This document shows positions 46,505 to 55,386 of a stretch of DNA of 64,000 bases, one piece after another. The DNA is taken from contig NZ_JARYTI010000012.1 in the NCBI RefSeq assembly GCF_029911635.1, forward strand, positions 62,001 through 126,000, read 5' to 3'. Each line of letters starts with the position of its first letter. Position 1 is the stretch's first letter. The position numbers were made by a program, and so were the translations under genes. This DNA is from Sphingomonas sp. AR_OL41. GTDB lineage: Bacteria > Pseudomonadota > Alphaproteobacteria > Sphingomonadales > Sphingomonadaceae. The notes under the pieces are model-generated. The model ran no database searches, had not been told where the DNA came from, and saw only the letters and a program-made list of their open reading frames with translations.

Positions 46505-49348
46505 ATGACCGACACCACCGCACCCGCCGCCGACTATCGCAACACCGTGTTCCTGCCGGTGACCGACTTTCCGATGAAAGCCGGTCTCGCCGCCAAGGAG
46601 CCGGCGATTCTCGCGCGTTGGGCCAAGCTCGGTCTCTACGACCGGTTGCGCGAGCAGCGCGCCGGGGCCGAGCGCTTCATCCTGCATGACGGTCCGCCCT
46701 ACGCCAATGGCGACATCCATATGGGCCATGCGATGAACAAGGTGCTGAAGGACATCATCGTCCGCAGCCAGTCCTTGCTCGGCAAGGACGCGCCCTATGT
46801 CCCCGGCTGGGATTGCCACGGCCTGCCGATCGAATGGAAGGTCGAGGAAGCTTACCGCGCGAAGAAGCTCGACAAGGACCAGGTCCCGGTCGCGCAGTTC
46901 CGCGCCGAATGCCGCGCCTATGCCGAGAAATGGGTCGCGGTGCAGCGCGCGCAGTTCGAGCGGCTCGGCGTGATGGGCGATTGGGAAGACCCGTATCTCA
47001 CCATGAAGTTCGAGGCCGAGGCGGCGATCGTCGGCGAGCTTTTGAAGTTCGCCGAGAGCGGCCAGCTTTATCGCGGCGCCAAGCCGGTGATGTGGTCGCC
47101 GGTCGAAAAGACCGCGCTGGCCGAGGCCGAGGTCGAGTATGAGGATGTCGTCTCGACCCAGATCGACGTCGCGTTCGAGATCGTCGAGGCGCCGAACGCG
47201 CCCGAACTGGTCGGCGCTTTTGCGGTGATCTGGACGACCACGCCGTGGACGATCCCGGTCAACCAGGCTTTGGCCTATGGGCCCGATCTCGACTACGTCG
47301 CCTTTGGCGAACATCGCGGGCGAAAGATTGTTGTCGCGAAGAAGCTGCTCGAGGAAACCAACCTCTTCCAGCGGCTCGGTTGCGATTCCTACGCGGATAT
47401 TTTCTGGCAGGGCAAAGGCTCCGACTTGGCTGGTGCCGTCGCCCGTCACCCGATGCACGCACTCGGCGGTTTCTTCGCCAAGCCGCGCCCGTTCCTACCC
47501 GGCGATTTCGTCACCACCGATGCCGGCACCGGTCTCGTCCATATGGCGCCGGATCACGGCGAGGACGATTTCGAGCTGTGCAAGGCGCACGGCATCGATC
47601 CGGTCTTCGCGGTCGATGGTGCGGGCATGTACCGTGCCGACTGGCTGTGGCTGGGCGGGCAGGGCAGCGTCATCAACAAGAAGTTCGTCGCGTCGGATGG
47701 GCCGATCTGCAGCGACCTGCGCGGTGTCGGTGCGCTGCTCGCCGCCTCGGACGACTTCGCGCACAGCTACCCGCACAGCTGGCGCTCCAAGGCCAAGGTG
47801 ATCTTCCGCGCCACGCCGCAATGGTTCATCCCGATGGACCAGCAGGTCGGCAGCGGCGTCGTCGCCGTGCCGCAGGTCGCGACGGGCACCGAGATGCCGA
47901 CGCTCGGCGTGGCGATGGGCAACGGCCCGACGCTGCGCGAAATCGCGCTCGACGCGATCGAGCGGACGCGCTGGGTGCCGACGCGCAGCCAGAACCGCAT
48001 CCGCGCGATGGTCGAGCAGCGCCCCGACTGGGTGATCAGCCGCCAGCGCGCCTGGGGCGTACCGATCGCGCTGTACGTCGACCGCAAGACCGGACGTTAC
48101 CTTAACGACAGCGCGGTGAACGATCGCATCGTCGCCGCCTTCAAGGACGCCGGCGCGGACGCCTGGTTCGGCGCTGATCATCAGGCGCTGCTCGGCGACA
48201 CATACGACCTAGCCGATTACGAGGTGATCACCGACATCCTCGACGTGTGGTTCGACAGCGGCTCGACCCACGCCTTCGTGATCGAGGCGCGCTACGGCGA
48301 GGGAGTTCGCGCCAATCTTTATCTCGAAGGCTCCGACCAGCATCGCGGCTGGTTCCAGTCGTCGCTGATGGAGAGCGCCGGCACGCGCGGCTGCGCGCCC
48401 TATGACGCCGTGCTGACGCACGGCTTCGCGCTCGACTCTAACGGCAAGAAGATGTCGAAGAGCCTGAAGAACGTCGTCGATCCGCTCAAGATCATCGAGG
48501 AATCGGGCGCTGACATCCTGCGCATGTGGGTCGCGCAGACCGATTATTTCGAGGATGTGCGGATCGGCAAGGAAGTGCTCGGCACGACCTCCGACGCCTA
48601 TCGCAAGCTGCGCAACAGCTTCCGCTACCTGCTCGGTGCGCTCGACGGCTTCACCGACGCCGAGAAGGTCGACACGCGCCATATGCCCGAGTTGGAGCTT
48701 TACGTGCTCCATCTGCTCGGCAAGCTCGATGTCGAATTGAAGGCCGCGGCGGAGAATTATGAGTTCAACCGCTATCTGCGGCTGCTGACCGATTTCGCGC
48801 AGGAAGACCTGTCGGCCTTCTTCTTCGATATCCGCAAGGACAGCCTCTATTGCGACGCCCCGGGCGACGTGAAGCGCCGCGCTTGCCGCACCGTGCTCGA
48901 TATCCTGTTCCACGCGCTGGTGCGCTATGCCGCGCCGATCCTGTGCTTAACTGCCGAGGAAGTGTGGCAGTCGCGCTACCCGAGCGAGGACGGTTCGGTG
49001 CATTTCCTCACTTGGCCCGAGCTTCCCGCGCTGCCCGGCGACGATGCCATCTCGACCGCCTGGGGCGATGTCCGCGCGCTGCGCCAGCAGGTCACCGAGG
49101 CGATCGAGCCGCTGCGCCGCGAGAAGATCGTCCGCTCCAGCCTTGAGGCCGAGGTCGTCGTCCCGTCGCTGCCGCTGCCTGCCGAGGCACTGGCCGAGAT
49201 CTTCATCGTCGCCCGCGTGACGCAGGGCGAAGACCTTCAGGTCACGCGTACCGAGTTCCACAAATGCGGCCGTTGCTGGCGGCATCTGCCCGATGTCGCG
49301 GCGGATGGCGCACTTGATGCCCGCTGTGCCAAGGTCGTTGCCGCATGA
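46505..49348 (+). CDS. ileS: Isoleucyl-tRNA synthetase
   Basis: 947 residues, class I synthetase charging tRNA-Ile. The HIGH motif appears as HMGH (PYANGDIHMGHAMNK), KMSKS is at 649-653, and the editing domain lies between (CP1, including the TTDAGTGLVHMAPDHGEDDF block). The C-terminal zinc knuckle has Cys921, Cys924 and Cys941, but the position that pairs with Cys941 is Asp938 (LDARC instead of LCARC). The stop codon overlaps the lspA start by 4 bases, giving the classic ileS-lspA operon. Confidence 0.99.
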   Translation: MTDTTAPAADYRNTVFLPVTDFPMKAGLAAKEPAILARWAKLGLYDRLREQRAGAERFILHDGPPYANGDIHMGHAMNKVLKDIIVRSQSLLGKDAPYVPGWDCHGLPIEWKVEEAYRAKKLDKDQVPVAQFRAECRAYAEKWVAVQRAQFERLGVMGDWEDPYLTMKFEAEAAIVGELLKFAESGQLYRGAKPVMWSPVEKTALAEAEVEYEDVVSTQIDVAFEIVEAPNAPELVGAFAVIWTTTPWTIPVNQALAYGPDLDYVAFGEHRGRKIVVAKKLLEETNLFQRLGCDSYADIFWQGKGSDLAGAVARHPMHALGGFFAKPRPFLPGDFVTTDAGTGLVHMAPDHGEDDFELCKAHGIDPVFAVDGAGMYRADWLWLGGQGSVINKKFVASDGPICSDLRGVGALLAASDDFAHSYPHSWRSKAKVIFRATPQWFIPMDQQVGSGVVAVPQVATGTEMPTLGVAMGNGPTLREIALDAIERTRWVPTRSQNRIRAMVEQRPDWVISRQRAWGVPIALYVDRKTGRYLNDSAVNDRIVAAFKDAGADAWFGADHQALLGDTYDLADYEVITDILDVWFDSGSTHAFVIEARYGEGVRANLYLEGSDQHRGWFQSSLMESAGTRGCAPYDAVLTHGFALDSNGKKMSKSLKNVVDPLKIIEESGADILRMWVAQTDYFEDVRIGKEVLGTTSDAYRKLRNSFRYLLGALDGFTDAEKVDTRHMPELELYVLHLLGKLDVELKAAAENYEFNRYLRLLTDFAQEDLSAFFFDIRKDSLYCDAPGDVKRRACRTVLDILFHALVRYAAPILCLTAEEVWQSRYPSEDGSVHFLTWPELPALPGDDAISTAWGDVRALRQQVTEAIEPLRREKIVRSSLEAEVVVPSLPLPAEALAEIFIVARVTQGEDLQVTRTEFHKCGRCWRHLPDVAADGALDARCAKVVAA

Positions 49349-49860
49349 ACCCGCTGCCCAAGCTCGGCCTCGCCATCGCGGGCGCCTTCGTTATCGTCGA
49401 TCAGGCGGTGAAGCTGTTCGTCACCGGGCCACTCGGCCTCAGCGTGCTGGGCGACTCGCGCACGCTGCTGCCGATCTTCAACCTGCAATATGTCGCCAAT
49501 CGCGGCGTGTCGCTCGGTCTGCTCCATGCCGATACCGAGACGATGCGCTGGGCGCTCGTCGCGCTGACCGGCGCGATCGCCATCGGCGTGCTGGTGTGGA
49601 TGTTCAACGAGAAGAACCGCCAGGACCAGTTCGCGCTCGGCATGGTGCTGGGCGGCGCGGTCGGCAACATCATCGATCGCATCCGGCTCGGCTATGTCAT
49701 CGACTATGCTGATTTGCACTTCGGCGAGTGGCGACCGTTTTTGGTCTTCAATCTCGGCGACGCCTTCATTACCATGGGGGTGCTCGTCCTGCTCGTCCGC
49801 GCTCTCCTCGTGCGCGACAAGTCGCGGGCACGGGCATCTGTGGAGAATTCCAATGCGTAA
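49345..49860 (+). CDS. lspA: Lipoprotein signal peptidase (signal peptidase II)
   Basis: 171 residues with four membrane helices. The catalytic aspartates are Asp120 (YVIDYAD) and Asp139 (FNLGDAF), 19 residues apart as in known enzymes; NRGVSLGLL and GNIIDRIRLG are the other conserved blocks. It cleaves prolipoproteins at the lipobox. It begins inside the last codon of ileS (ATGA), and its own stop lies inside the start of the next gene. Confidence 0.97.
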   Translation: MNPLPKLGLAIAGAFVIVDQAVKLFVTGPLGLSVLGDSRTLLPIFNLQYVANRGVSLGLLHADTETMRWALVALTGAIAIGVLVWMFNEKNRQDQFALGMVLGGAVGNIIDRIRLGYVIDYADLHFGEWRPFLVFNLGDAFITMGVLVLLVRALLVRDKSRARASVENSNA

Positions 49861-50266
49861 AATGGTACCGATCGTCGCGGGGCTCGGCCTCGTCGTGCTG
49901 CTCTCCGGCTGCGGGCATCGCGGCTTTGGCAAGGGCGGTCCGGACGAATTCGCCGTCGCCCGTCAGGCGCCGTTGGTCATCCCGCCAGACTTCGCGCTCG
50001 TCCCGCCCAAGCCCGGCGCGACGCGCACCAACGACACCGGTGCGCAGGCTCAGGCGCTCGACGCGCTGTTTGGCGGTCCCGCTGCCCGCAGCAATGGCGA
50101 GAGCGCCACGCTGGGTGCGGTCGGTGCCGATCCAGATCCCGGCATCCGCTCGTCGGTCGGCGACCCCGCCACCGCAGTCGTCGACAAGGGTACGACGACC
50201 CGCGACGTGATCGCCGCCCCGGAAGGCGACGGCCAGGCCGCGCGCGCTTCGACCCCGAACCCCTGA
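49853..50266 (+). CDS. DUF3035 lipoprotein (BamF-like)
   Basis: 137 residues beginning MRKMVPIVAGLGLVVLLSGC, a signal II sequence with the lipobox LSGC. The mature part carries GGPDEFAVARQAPLVIPPDF followed by ALVPPKPGA, the hallmark of DUF3035 proteins, reported in alphaproteobacteria as BamF, a lipoprotein of the outer-membrane barrel assembly complex. The remaining 90 residues are low-complexity and probably disordered. It overlaps lspA by 8 bases, so the lipoprotein and its processing enzyme are made together. A strong terminator follows. Confidence 0.85.
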   Translation: MRKMVPIVAGLGLVVLLSGCGHRGFGKGGPDEFAVARQAPLVIPPDFALVPPKPGATRTNDTGAQAQALDALFGGPAARSNGESATLGAVGADPDPGIRSSVGDPATAVVDKGTTTRDVIAAPEGDGQAARASTPNP

Positions 50267-50288
50267 CAAAATAGCGCCCCGGCGCAAC

Positions 50289-50330
50289 AAAAAGCGCGCC
50301 GCGATCGGGATGATCGCGGCGCGCTTTTTT
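50289..50330. terminator. Bidirectional intrinsic terminator
   Basis: A perfect 13-bp GC stem (GCGCGCCGCGATC/GATCGCGGCGCGC) with loop GGGAT, preceded by AAAAA and followed by TTTTTT. It ends both the rightward ileS-lspA operon and the leftward porin gene. Confidence 0.92.
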
Positions 50331-50372
50331 GTCAGTTCGGGCGAGAGGCAAACTCTCGCCCGGAATGTCAGA

Positions 50373-51158
50373 TCAGAAGCTGACGCCGATCGTCCCGACG
50401 ACGCCCGAGTTGCTGATCTTCTTGAGGTTGAACGGATTGCGGAAATCCGCGTTGGTATCGACATAGCTGAGACCGAAGGTTAGCACCTTGTAGGTCACCG
50501 TCGCACCAAGGCCCCAGTCGGTATAACCCTTCTTGCCGTTGAAATCGGTCGCGAGCCAGCTCGGGCCGAAGCTGTGACCGATATGTGCGGTCAGGCCGAT
50601 CGGGGTGTGCGGGATCGCGGCCGAGAGATCGCCGGCGAGATAGACGTTATCGTGGCTCGGCCCGGTCGTCTGATCGAGGCGCAGCGCCTTCTGCTTGAAA
50701 GCATAGTTGATCGTCGCCTTGGCCGTCACCGGACCGAAAGTGTGCGAGATGTCGAAATAGGGCTCTGCGAAATCCGACGAGCTCGTGTCGCCCGCGAACT
50801 TGGTCTTGGGGTAGACATAATAGAGCACGCCGCCGTCGATTTTCGTGCCACCGAAGGTCTTCGAATAGCCCGCAATAATGTCGATTTCCTGATGGCCGGC
50901 AAGCGACGCGGTGACGTAGCTGTCGGTCGAGGAACCCCATACCGAGACATAGAAGCCCGACTCATGGGTCAGCGTAATGCTGCCCTGCAGTGCGACATTC
51001 TTGTCGGTCTGCGAGACGCCGCGAAAGCGATAGTCACTGACGACGGTCGCGGTCGCATTGATCGTGAGTGCCGGAGGCGGCGCCGCATCATCGGCGAACG
51101 CAGGAGCGGCGGTGGCGACGAGCAGGAGCCCGCCGAGCGAGAGAGTGGAGAAGCGCAT
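50373..51158 (-). CDS. TorF-family outer-membrane porin
   Basis: 261 residues from the ATG at 51158, preceded by GGAAGGAAA. The signal peptide ends APAFA, followed by a mature beta-barrel with the start TATVVSDYRFRGVSQTDKN, typical of the TorF/Gcw_chp group. The chain ends GTIGVSF with the aromatic terminus required for barrel assembly. Its solute is unknown. It is expressed alone: a bidirectional terminator follows and 186 bases separate it from mscS upstream. Confidence 0.9.
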   Translation of the reverse strand: MRFSTLSLGGLLLVATAAPAFADDAAPPPALTINATATVVSDYRFRGVSQTDKNVALQGSITLTHESGFYVSVWGSSTDSYVTASLAGHQEIDIIAGYSKTFGGTKIDGGVLYYVYPKTKFAGDTSSSDFAEPYFDISHTFGPVTAKATINYAFKQKALRLDQTTGPSHDNVYLAGDLSAAIPHTPIGLTAHIGHSFGPSWLATDFNGKKGYTDWGLGATVTYKVLTFGLSYVDTNADFRNPFNLKKISNSGVVGTIGVSF

Positions 51159-51321
51159 CGGTTTCCTTCCGAATGGAATGCGACGTCCCCGCCTGCGCGC
51201 GTCGGATTTCGTGTCTGTCAGAGGTTTCCCTCCCGCACGATATTCCGTCGGCATTGCAAGATTGCCGAAATGCGCTGCATCGCACAACAAAATTCGGTGA
51301 TTGCGGCCGTTTCGGCTCAAG

Positions 51322-51341
51322 CTGTTGCGGGAGCGCAACAG
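51322..51341. repeat. Short hairpin after mscS
   Basis: CTGTTGCG and CGCAACAG form an 8-bp stem with loop ggag directly beyond the mscS stop codon. A short T-run (GTTTTC) follows on the plus strand only, so it may block rightward read-through or just stabilise the mscS mRNA end. Confidence 0.5.
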
Positions 51342-51344
51342 TTT

Positions 51345-52625
51345 TCAATGAGGATCCTGCGGTGGCGAGGTTCGCACATGCACCTCACGCTGCGGGAAGG
51401 GTATCTCGATGCCATGTTCCTTGAACAGCCACCATAGCCGGTTGAGCACATCGGAGCGGACATTGCCGACGCCGCCCTCCGGGTCGCTGATCCAAACCAG
51501 TATCTCATGCTCGATCGCGCTGTCGCCGAACGCGGTCAGCCAGACATTGGGCTTGGGCGAGTCGAGGACGCGCGGGCTTTCGTCGGCCGCGCGCAGCATG
51601 AGTTGCTGCGCAAGTTTGAGATCGGAGGCGTAGCTCACGCCGACGACGATGCGGACGCGCACGTTGCGGTCGGTATAGGACCAGTTCTCGACCGCCTGCG
51701 TCATCAGATTCTCGTTCGGAATCAGATGTTCCTTGCCGTCGCGCGTGATCACCGAGACGGCGCGAACGCCGATCTTGTTGACCCAGCCAATGTCCTCGCC
51801 GACGACGATGACGTCGCCCGGCTTGATCGAGCGGTCCATCAGCAGGATGATTCCGGCGATGAGGTTGCCGACCGTCTTCTGCAACCCGAAGCCGATCGCC
51901 AGCCCGAGCGCGCCGGAGAATACCGCGAAGGTGGTCAGGTCGATATCGAGTATGTCGACGCCGACGAAGAAGGCCACGACCACCACGGCGATCCCGGCCA
52001 GTTTCTGCGCCAGCAATTTCTGCGTCGCATCAAAGGCGCGTGATTGGCTCACCCAGTGCGCGATGAAGCGATTGGCCAAGCGGACCAGCGCATAGAGTGC
52101 GATAACCGTGATCAGGATCGTCAGCAGCGCGAGCAGCGAGAAGCGCCGCTTGCCGACGTCGAAGCCGATCCGCTCCAGCGTCGAGGTGATCGGTTGCAGC
52201 CCACCCACGGCATGGCTGAACAGCGCGACGAACAGCGCGGTCGCGACGAGCCACGCCATCCACCGCGCAATGCCGAGACCGCGCAATATCGCGAGCACCG
52301 ACAGCGCCGTCGCCGCGCCGAGCGCGAGGCCGACCGGCGCTGCGGCGAGCTTCGACCAGTCATGCGCATTGATCAGGATGGCGAGCAGCAGTGCGGCGGT
52401 ACCGTGGCGCACGATTCCCGGCAGGCGGCTGCCAAGGCTCTCGGCCTGGCCCGTCAGCCTGCCTTTCCACGCCTGCGACAGCGGACGCCCGACAAAGCGC
52501 TGCGCAACGAGCCCGACTGCAAGCGCGACGAGTACCAGCGAGCCGGTGATCGCCGCCTCGATCCAATGCGCGCGCGGGATGCCGCTCAGCCCCTGTGCGT
52601 GCAACCAGTCGAGCAGCAGGTTCAC
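51345..52625 (-). CDS. MscS-family mechanosensitive channel
   Basis: 426 residues, starting at a GTG that overlaps the metC stop (GTGA). Six membrane helices are predicted (about 25-42, 70-88, 98-120, 122-142, 165-185, 215-235), the last leading into the pore helix block GLQKTVGNLIAGIILLMDRS with the start of the beta domain IKPGDVIVVGEDIG. It releases solutes on osmotic downshock. The pairing with metC in one transcript looks incidental. Confidence 0.93.
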   Translation of the reverse strand: MNLLLDWLHAQGLSGIPRAHWIEAAITGSLVLVALAVGLVAQRFVGRPLSQAWKGRLTGQAESLGSRLPGIVRHGTAALLLAILINAHDWSKLAAAPVGLALGAATALSVLAILRGLGIARWMAWLVATALFVALFSHAVGGLQPITSTLERIGFDVGKRRFSLLALLTILITVIALYALVRLANRFIAHWVSQSRAFDATQKLLAQKLAGIAVVVVAFFVGVDILDIDLTTFAVFSGALGLAIGFGLQKTVGNLIAGIILLMDRSIKPGDVIVVGEDIGWVNKIGVRAVSVITRDGKEHLIPNENLMTQAVENWSYTDRNVRVRIVVGVSYASDLKLAQQLMLRAADESPRVLDSPKPNVWLTAFGDSAIEHEILVWISDPEGGVGNVRSDVLNRLWWLFKEHGIEIPFPQREVHVRTSPPQDPH

Positions 52626-53812
52626 GAAGCCGCGCTGAACCGCGCCAGCCCGGCAGCGAGATCGGCGATCAGATCGTCGGCATCCTCGAGCCCGATCTGC
52701 AACCGCACCACCGGGCCGGCATCGTCGCGCCGCGTGACGCTGCGATAGCGTTGCGGGTCGATCGGCACGGCGAGGCTTTCGAACCCGCCCCAGCTATAGC
52801 CGATGCCGAACAGGTCGAGGCCGTCGATCAGGGCGGCGCGGGCGGCGTCGTTGCCGCCCTGCAGCACGAACGAGAAAAGCCCCGACGATCCTTTGAAGTC
52901 GCGCTTGAACAGTTCGTGGCCCGGGCAGCCGGGCAGGGCAGGGTGCAGGACGCGTGCAACCTCGGGCTGTTCGTTCAGCCAATGTGCGATTTTGAGCGCG
53001 CTGGCCTGATGTTGCTGGAGTCGTAGCGCCATCGTCCTGAGGCCGCGCGAGCCAAGCCACGCGTCATCGGGGCTGGTGACCTGGCCGAGTTGGAAGCTGG
53101 TGTCGCGCAGCCGGGTGAAATGTCCCGGCGCAGCGGTCACCGAACCGAGCATCACGTCGGAATGCCCCACGATATATTTGGTGCAGGCGAGAATCGTCAG
53201 GTCGATGCCGTGCGCGATCGCCGGAAACAGCAACGGTGTCGCCCAGGTATTGTCGAGCAGCGTCGTTACCCCGCGCGCCTTTGCGGCGGCGACGATGGCG
53301 GGCACGTCCTGCACCTCGAAGGTCAGGCTGCCGGGGCTTTCGAGAAGGATCGCGCGTGTGCGGTCGGTGATCAGGTCGGCGATTCCGGCACCGATCAGCG
53401 GATCGTAGAAGCGCGTGACGATGCCCATGCGCTTGAGCAGCCCGTTCGCCATGGAGCGCGTCGGATCATAGGCGCTGTCGACCAGCAACAGTTCGTCGCC
53501 CGGCGAAAGCACCGACAGCAACGCGGCGGCGATCGCCGCGACGCCGGACGGATAGAGGAAGGTGCCCTCGGCACCCGGCTCAAGCTCGGTCAGCGCATCG
53601 GCCAGCGACCATTGCGTCGGGGTGCCGCGCCGGCCGTAGAACAGCCGGTGGTGCGTGTCGTTGAGGCGCTCGTGCATCTCTGCGACCGAATCGTAGAGGA
53701 TGGTCGAGGCGCGCCACACCGGCGTGTTGACCACGCCGGCGGTCCATTCCTTGCGCCGCCCGGCGGTGACGACGCGGGTCGCGTCGGCGCGCGGGCGGTC
53801 GCTGTTGCTCAT
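52622..53812 (-). CDS. metC: Cystathionine beta-lyase
   Basis: 396 residues of the Cys/Met-metabolism PLP enzyme family. The PLP lysine is Lys212 in ACTKYIVGHSDVM. Conserved LFYGRRGTPTQWSLADAL and PSGVAAIAAALL fit MetC rather than the gamma-acting enzymes. It converts cystathionine to homocysteine, pyruvate and ammonia. The mercaptopyruvate sulfurtransferase gene ends 10 bases from its start on the same strand, giving a sulfur-metabolism pair, and mscS overlaps its end. Confidence 0.92.
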   Translation of the reverse strand: MSNSDRPRADATRVVTAGRRKEWTAGVVNTPVWRASTILYDSVAEMHERLNDTHHRLFYGRRGTPTQWSLADALTELEPGAEGTFLYPSGVAAIAAALLSVLSPGDELLLVDSAYDPTRSMANGLLKRMGIVTRFYDPLIGAGIADLITDRTRAILLESPGSLTFEVQDVPAIVAAAKARGVTTLLDNTWATPLLFPAIAHGIDLTILACTKYIVGHSDVMLGSVTAAPGHFTRLRDTSFQLGQVTSPDDAWLGSRGLRTMALRLQQHQASALKIAHWLNEQPEVARVLHPALPGCPGHELFKRDFKGSSGLFSFVLQGGNDAARAALIDGLDLFGIGYSWGGFESLAVPIDPQRYRSVTRRDDAGPVVRLQIGLEDADDLIADLAAGLARFSAAS

Positions 53813-53822
53813 GCGAAGGCCC

Positions 53823-54671
53823 TCAAGCGGCGCCCATCGCCTTGGGCGTGGTGCGGTCGGCGCCCCATTCGGACCAGCTGCCGTCGTACAGCGCGGCGTT
53901 GTTGCCGAGCAGATGCAGCCCGAACGCCAGCACGGCGGCGGTGATGCCCGAACCGCAGGTCGTTGCGACGGGCTTGCTCACGTCAACCCCGGCGCCTTCG
54001 AACGCCGCCTTGAGCGCGTCGCCCTGTTTCCAGCTGCCATCGGCGTTGAACAGCGCGCCATAGGGCAGGTTCTTCGATCCCGGGATGTGACCGGCATGCG
54101 TCGCCGGGCGTGGATCGGGCTCATCACCGGTGAAGCGGGCGGCGGAGCGGGCGTCGACCACCTGTTCGGCGCCCGAATCGATGTTGGCCTTCATCTGGTC
54201 GAGCGTCCGCACGCCGCTGTCGTCGGCCCAGACGGTGAAGTGTCGGTGACGCAGCGTCTCCTTGCCGCTTGCGGTCGGGCGACCCTCGTCCTGCCATTTG
54301 GCAAGGCCGCCATCGAGGATCGCGACGTCGTGCGCGCCGAAGGTGCGCAGCATCCACCAGGCGCGGGCTGCGGTGTGCAGCGGGGAATTGTCGTAGAGCA
54401 CGATGCGGCTGCCGTCGCCCAGGCCGAGCGACTGCATCCGGCTGGCGAACTTCTCCGCGCTCGGCATCATCATCGGCAGGTCGGACGCCGTGTCGCGGAG
54501 TTCGGCAAGGTCCATGAACACCGCGCCGGGAATGTGCGCTGCCTCATATTCGGCGGCGGCGTCGCGCGGCGCTTCACCGGGCAAGGCGGTGAAATAGGAC
54601 GCGTCGACCACGCGCAGATCATTGGCGCCCAGTTCTCCCACGAGCCATTCGGTCGTTACCAGCGAATCCAT
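53823..54671 (-). CDS. sseA: 3-mercaptopyruvate sulfurtransferase
   Basis: 282 residues from the ATG at 54671 (MDSLVTTEWL), preceded by GAGGAGA. Two rhodanese domains; the active Cys239 is in the loop CGSGITA, which in this family distinguishes mercaptopyruvate from thiosulfate sulfurtransferases. EYEAAHIPGAVFMDL and THAGHIPGSKNLPYG are the domain signatures. It moves sulfur from mercaptopyruvate to thiols or cyanide. It precedes metC by 10 bases and is likely co-transcribed. Confidence 0.93.
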   Translation of the reverse strand: MDSLVTTEWLVGELGANDLRVVDASYFTALPGEAPRDAAAEYEAAHIPGAVFMDLAELRDTASDLPMMMPSAEKFASRMQSLGLGDGSRIVLYDNSPLHTAARAWWMLRTFGAHDVAILDGGLAKWQDEGRPTASGKETLRHRHFTVWADDSGVRTLDQMKANIDSGAEQVVDARSAARFTGDEPDPRPATHAGHIPGSKNLPYGALFNADGSWKQGDALKAAFEGAGVDVSKPVATTCGSGITAAVLAFGLHLLGNNAALYDGSWSEWGADRTTPKAMGAA

Positions 54672-54795
54672 CTCGGCATCTCCTCTTGTGTCATCGTCAC
54701 TAGCCACCCTGCGGCAACGCGTCGAGACGCTGTAGCGTTGCGATCTTCACCCACGCTGGGATGACGCGGCACCATTCACCCCCTACATCGTCAGC

Positions 54796-55242
54796 ATGAC
54801 TCCGAAGTTCCTTGGCCAGACCAGCTCGCTCCCGACCTCGCCCGAAGCGGCGGTGCTCGATTACGTCCCGAACCCGCGCCCCGGCCGGCCCTATCTGGTG
54901 CGCTTCACCGCGCCTGAGTTCACATCATTGTGCCCGGTGACGGCGCAGCCCGATTTCGCGCATCTCGTTATCGACTATGCGCCCGCGGCGACGATCGTCG
55001 AATCCAAGTCCCTGAAGCTGTTCCTCGGTGCCTTTCGCAACCACGCGGCGTTTCACGAGGATTGCACCGTCGGGATCGCCGAGCGGCTGTTCGCCGAAAT
55101 GGCGCCGCACTGGCTGCGCATCGGCGGCTATTGGTATCCGCGCGGCGGCATCCCGATCGACGTCTTCTGGCAGTCCGGTACGCCACCCGAAGGGCTATGG
55201 CTGCCGCCGCAGGATGTGCCCGGTTATCGTGGCCGCGGATGA
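54796..55242 (+). CDS. queF: NADPH-dependent preQ0 reductase
   Basis: 148 residues of the short, unimodular QueF type. It reduces 7-cyano-7-deazaguanine to preQ1 in queuosine synthesis. The active Cys46 is in [11 protein letters not shown], and the substrate motif ESKSLKLFL is at 69-77. Other queuosine genes are not adjacent. A half REP element (54755-54766) lies in the short divergent region from sseA. Confidence 0.95.
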   Translation: MTPKFLGQTSSLPTSPEAAVLDYVPNPRPGRPYLVRFTAPEFTSLCPVTAQPDFAHLVIDYAPAATIVESKSLKLFLGAFRNHAAFHEDCTVGIAERLFAEMAPHWLRIGGYWYPRGGIPIDVFWQSGTPPEGLWLPPQDVPGYRGRG

Positions 55243-55386
55243 GCGCTGGCTGCCGCGCAAAACTTAATCCACATCAACATGATTTTTTTGTTGCGGTGCA
55301 GCACGACCGCAACCATATTACCTTCAATCCGTTCAGGGAAGGAAGAGTCGGCTGATTTGGCCTTTGTAACTCGCAAGGAAATGGCA

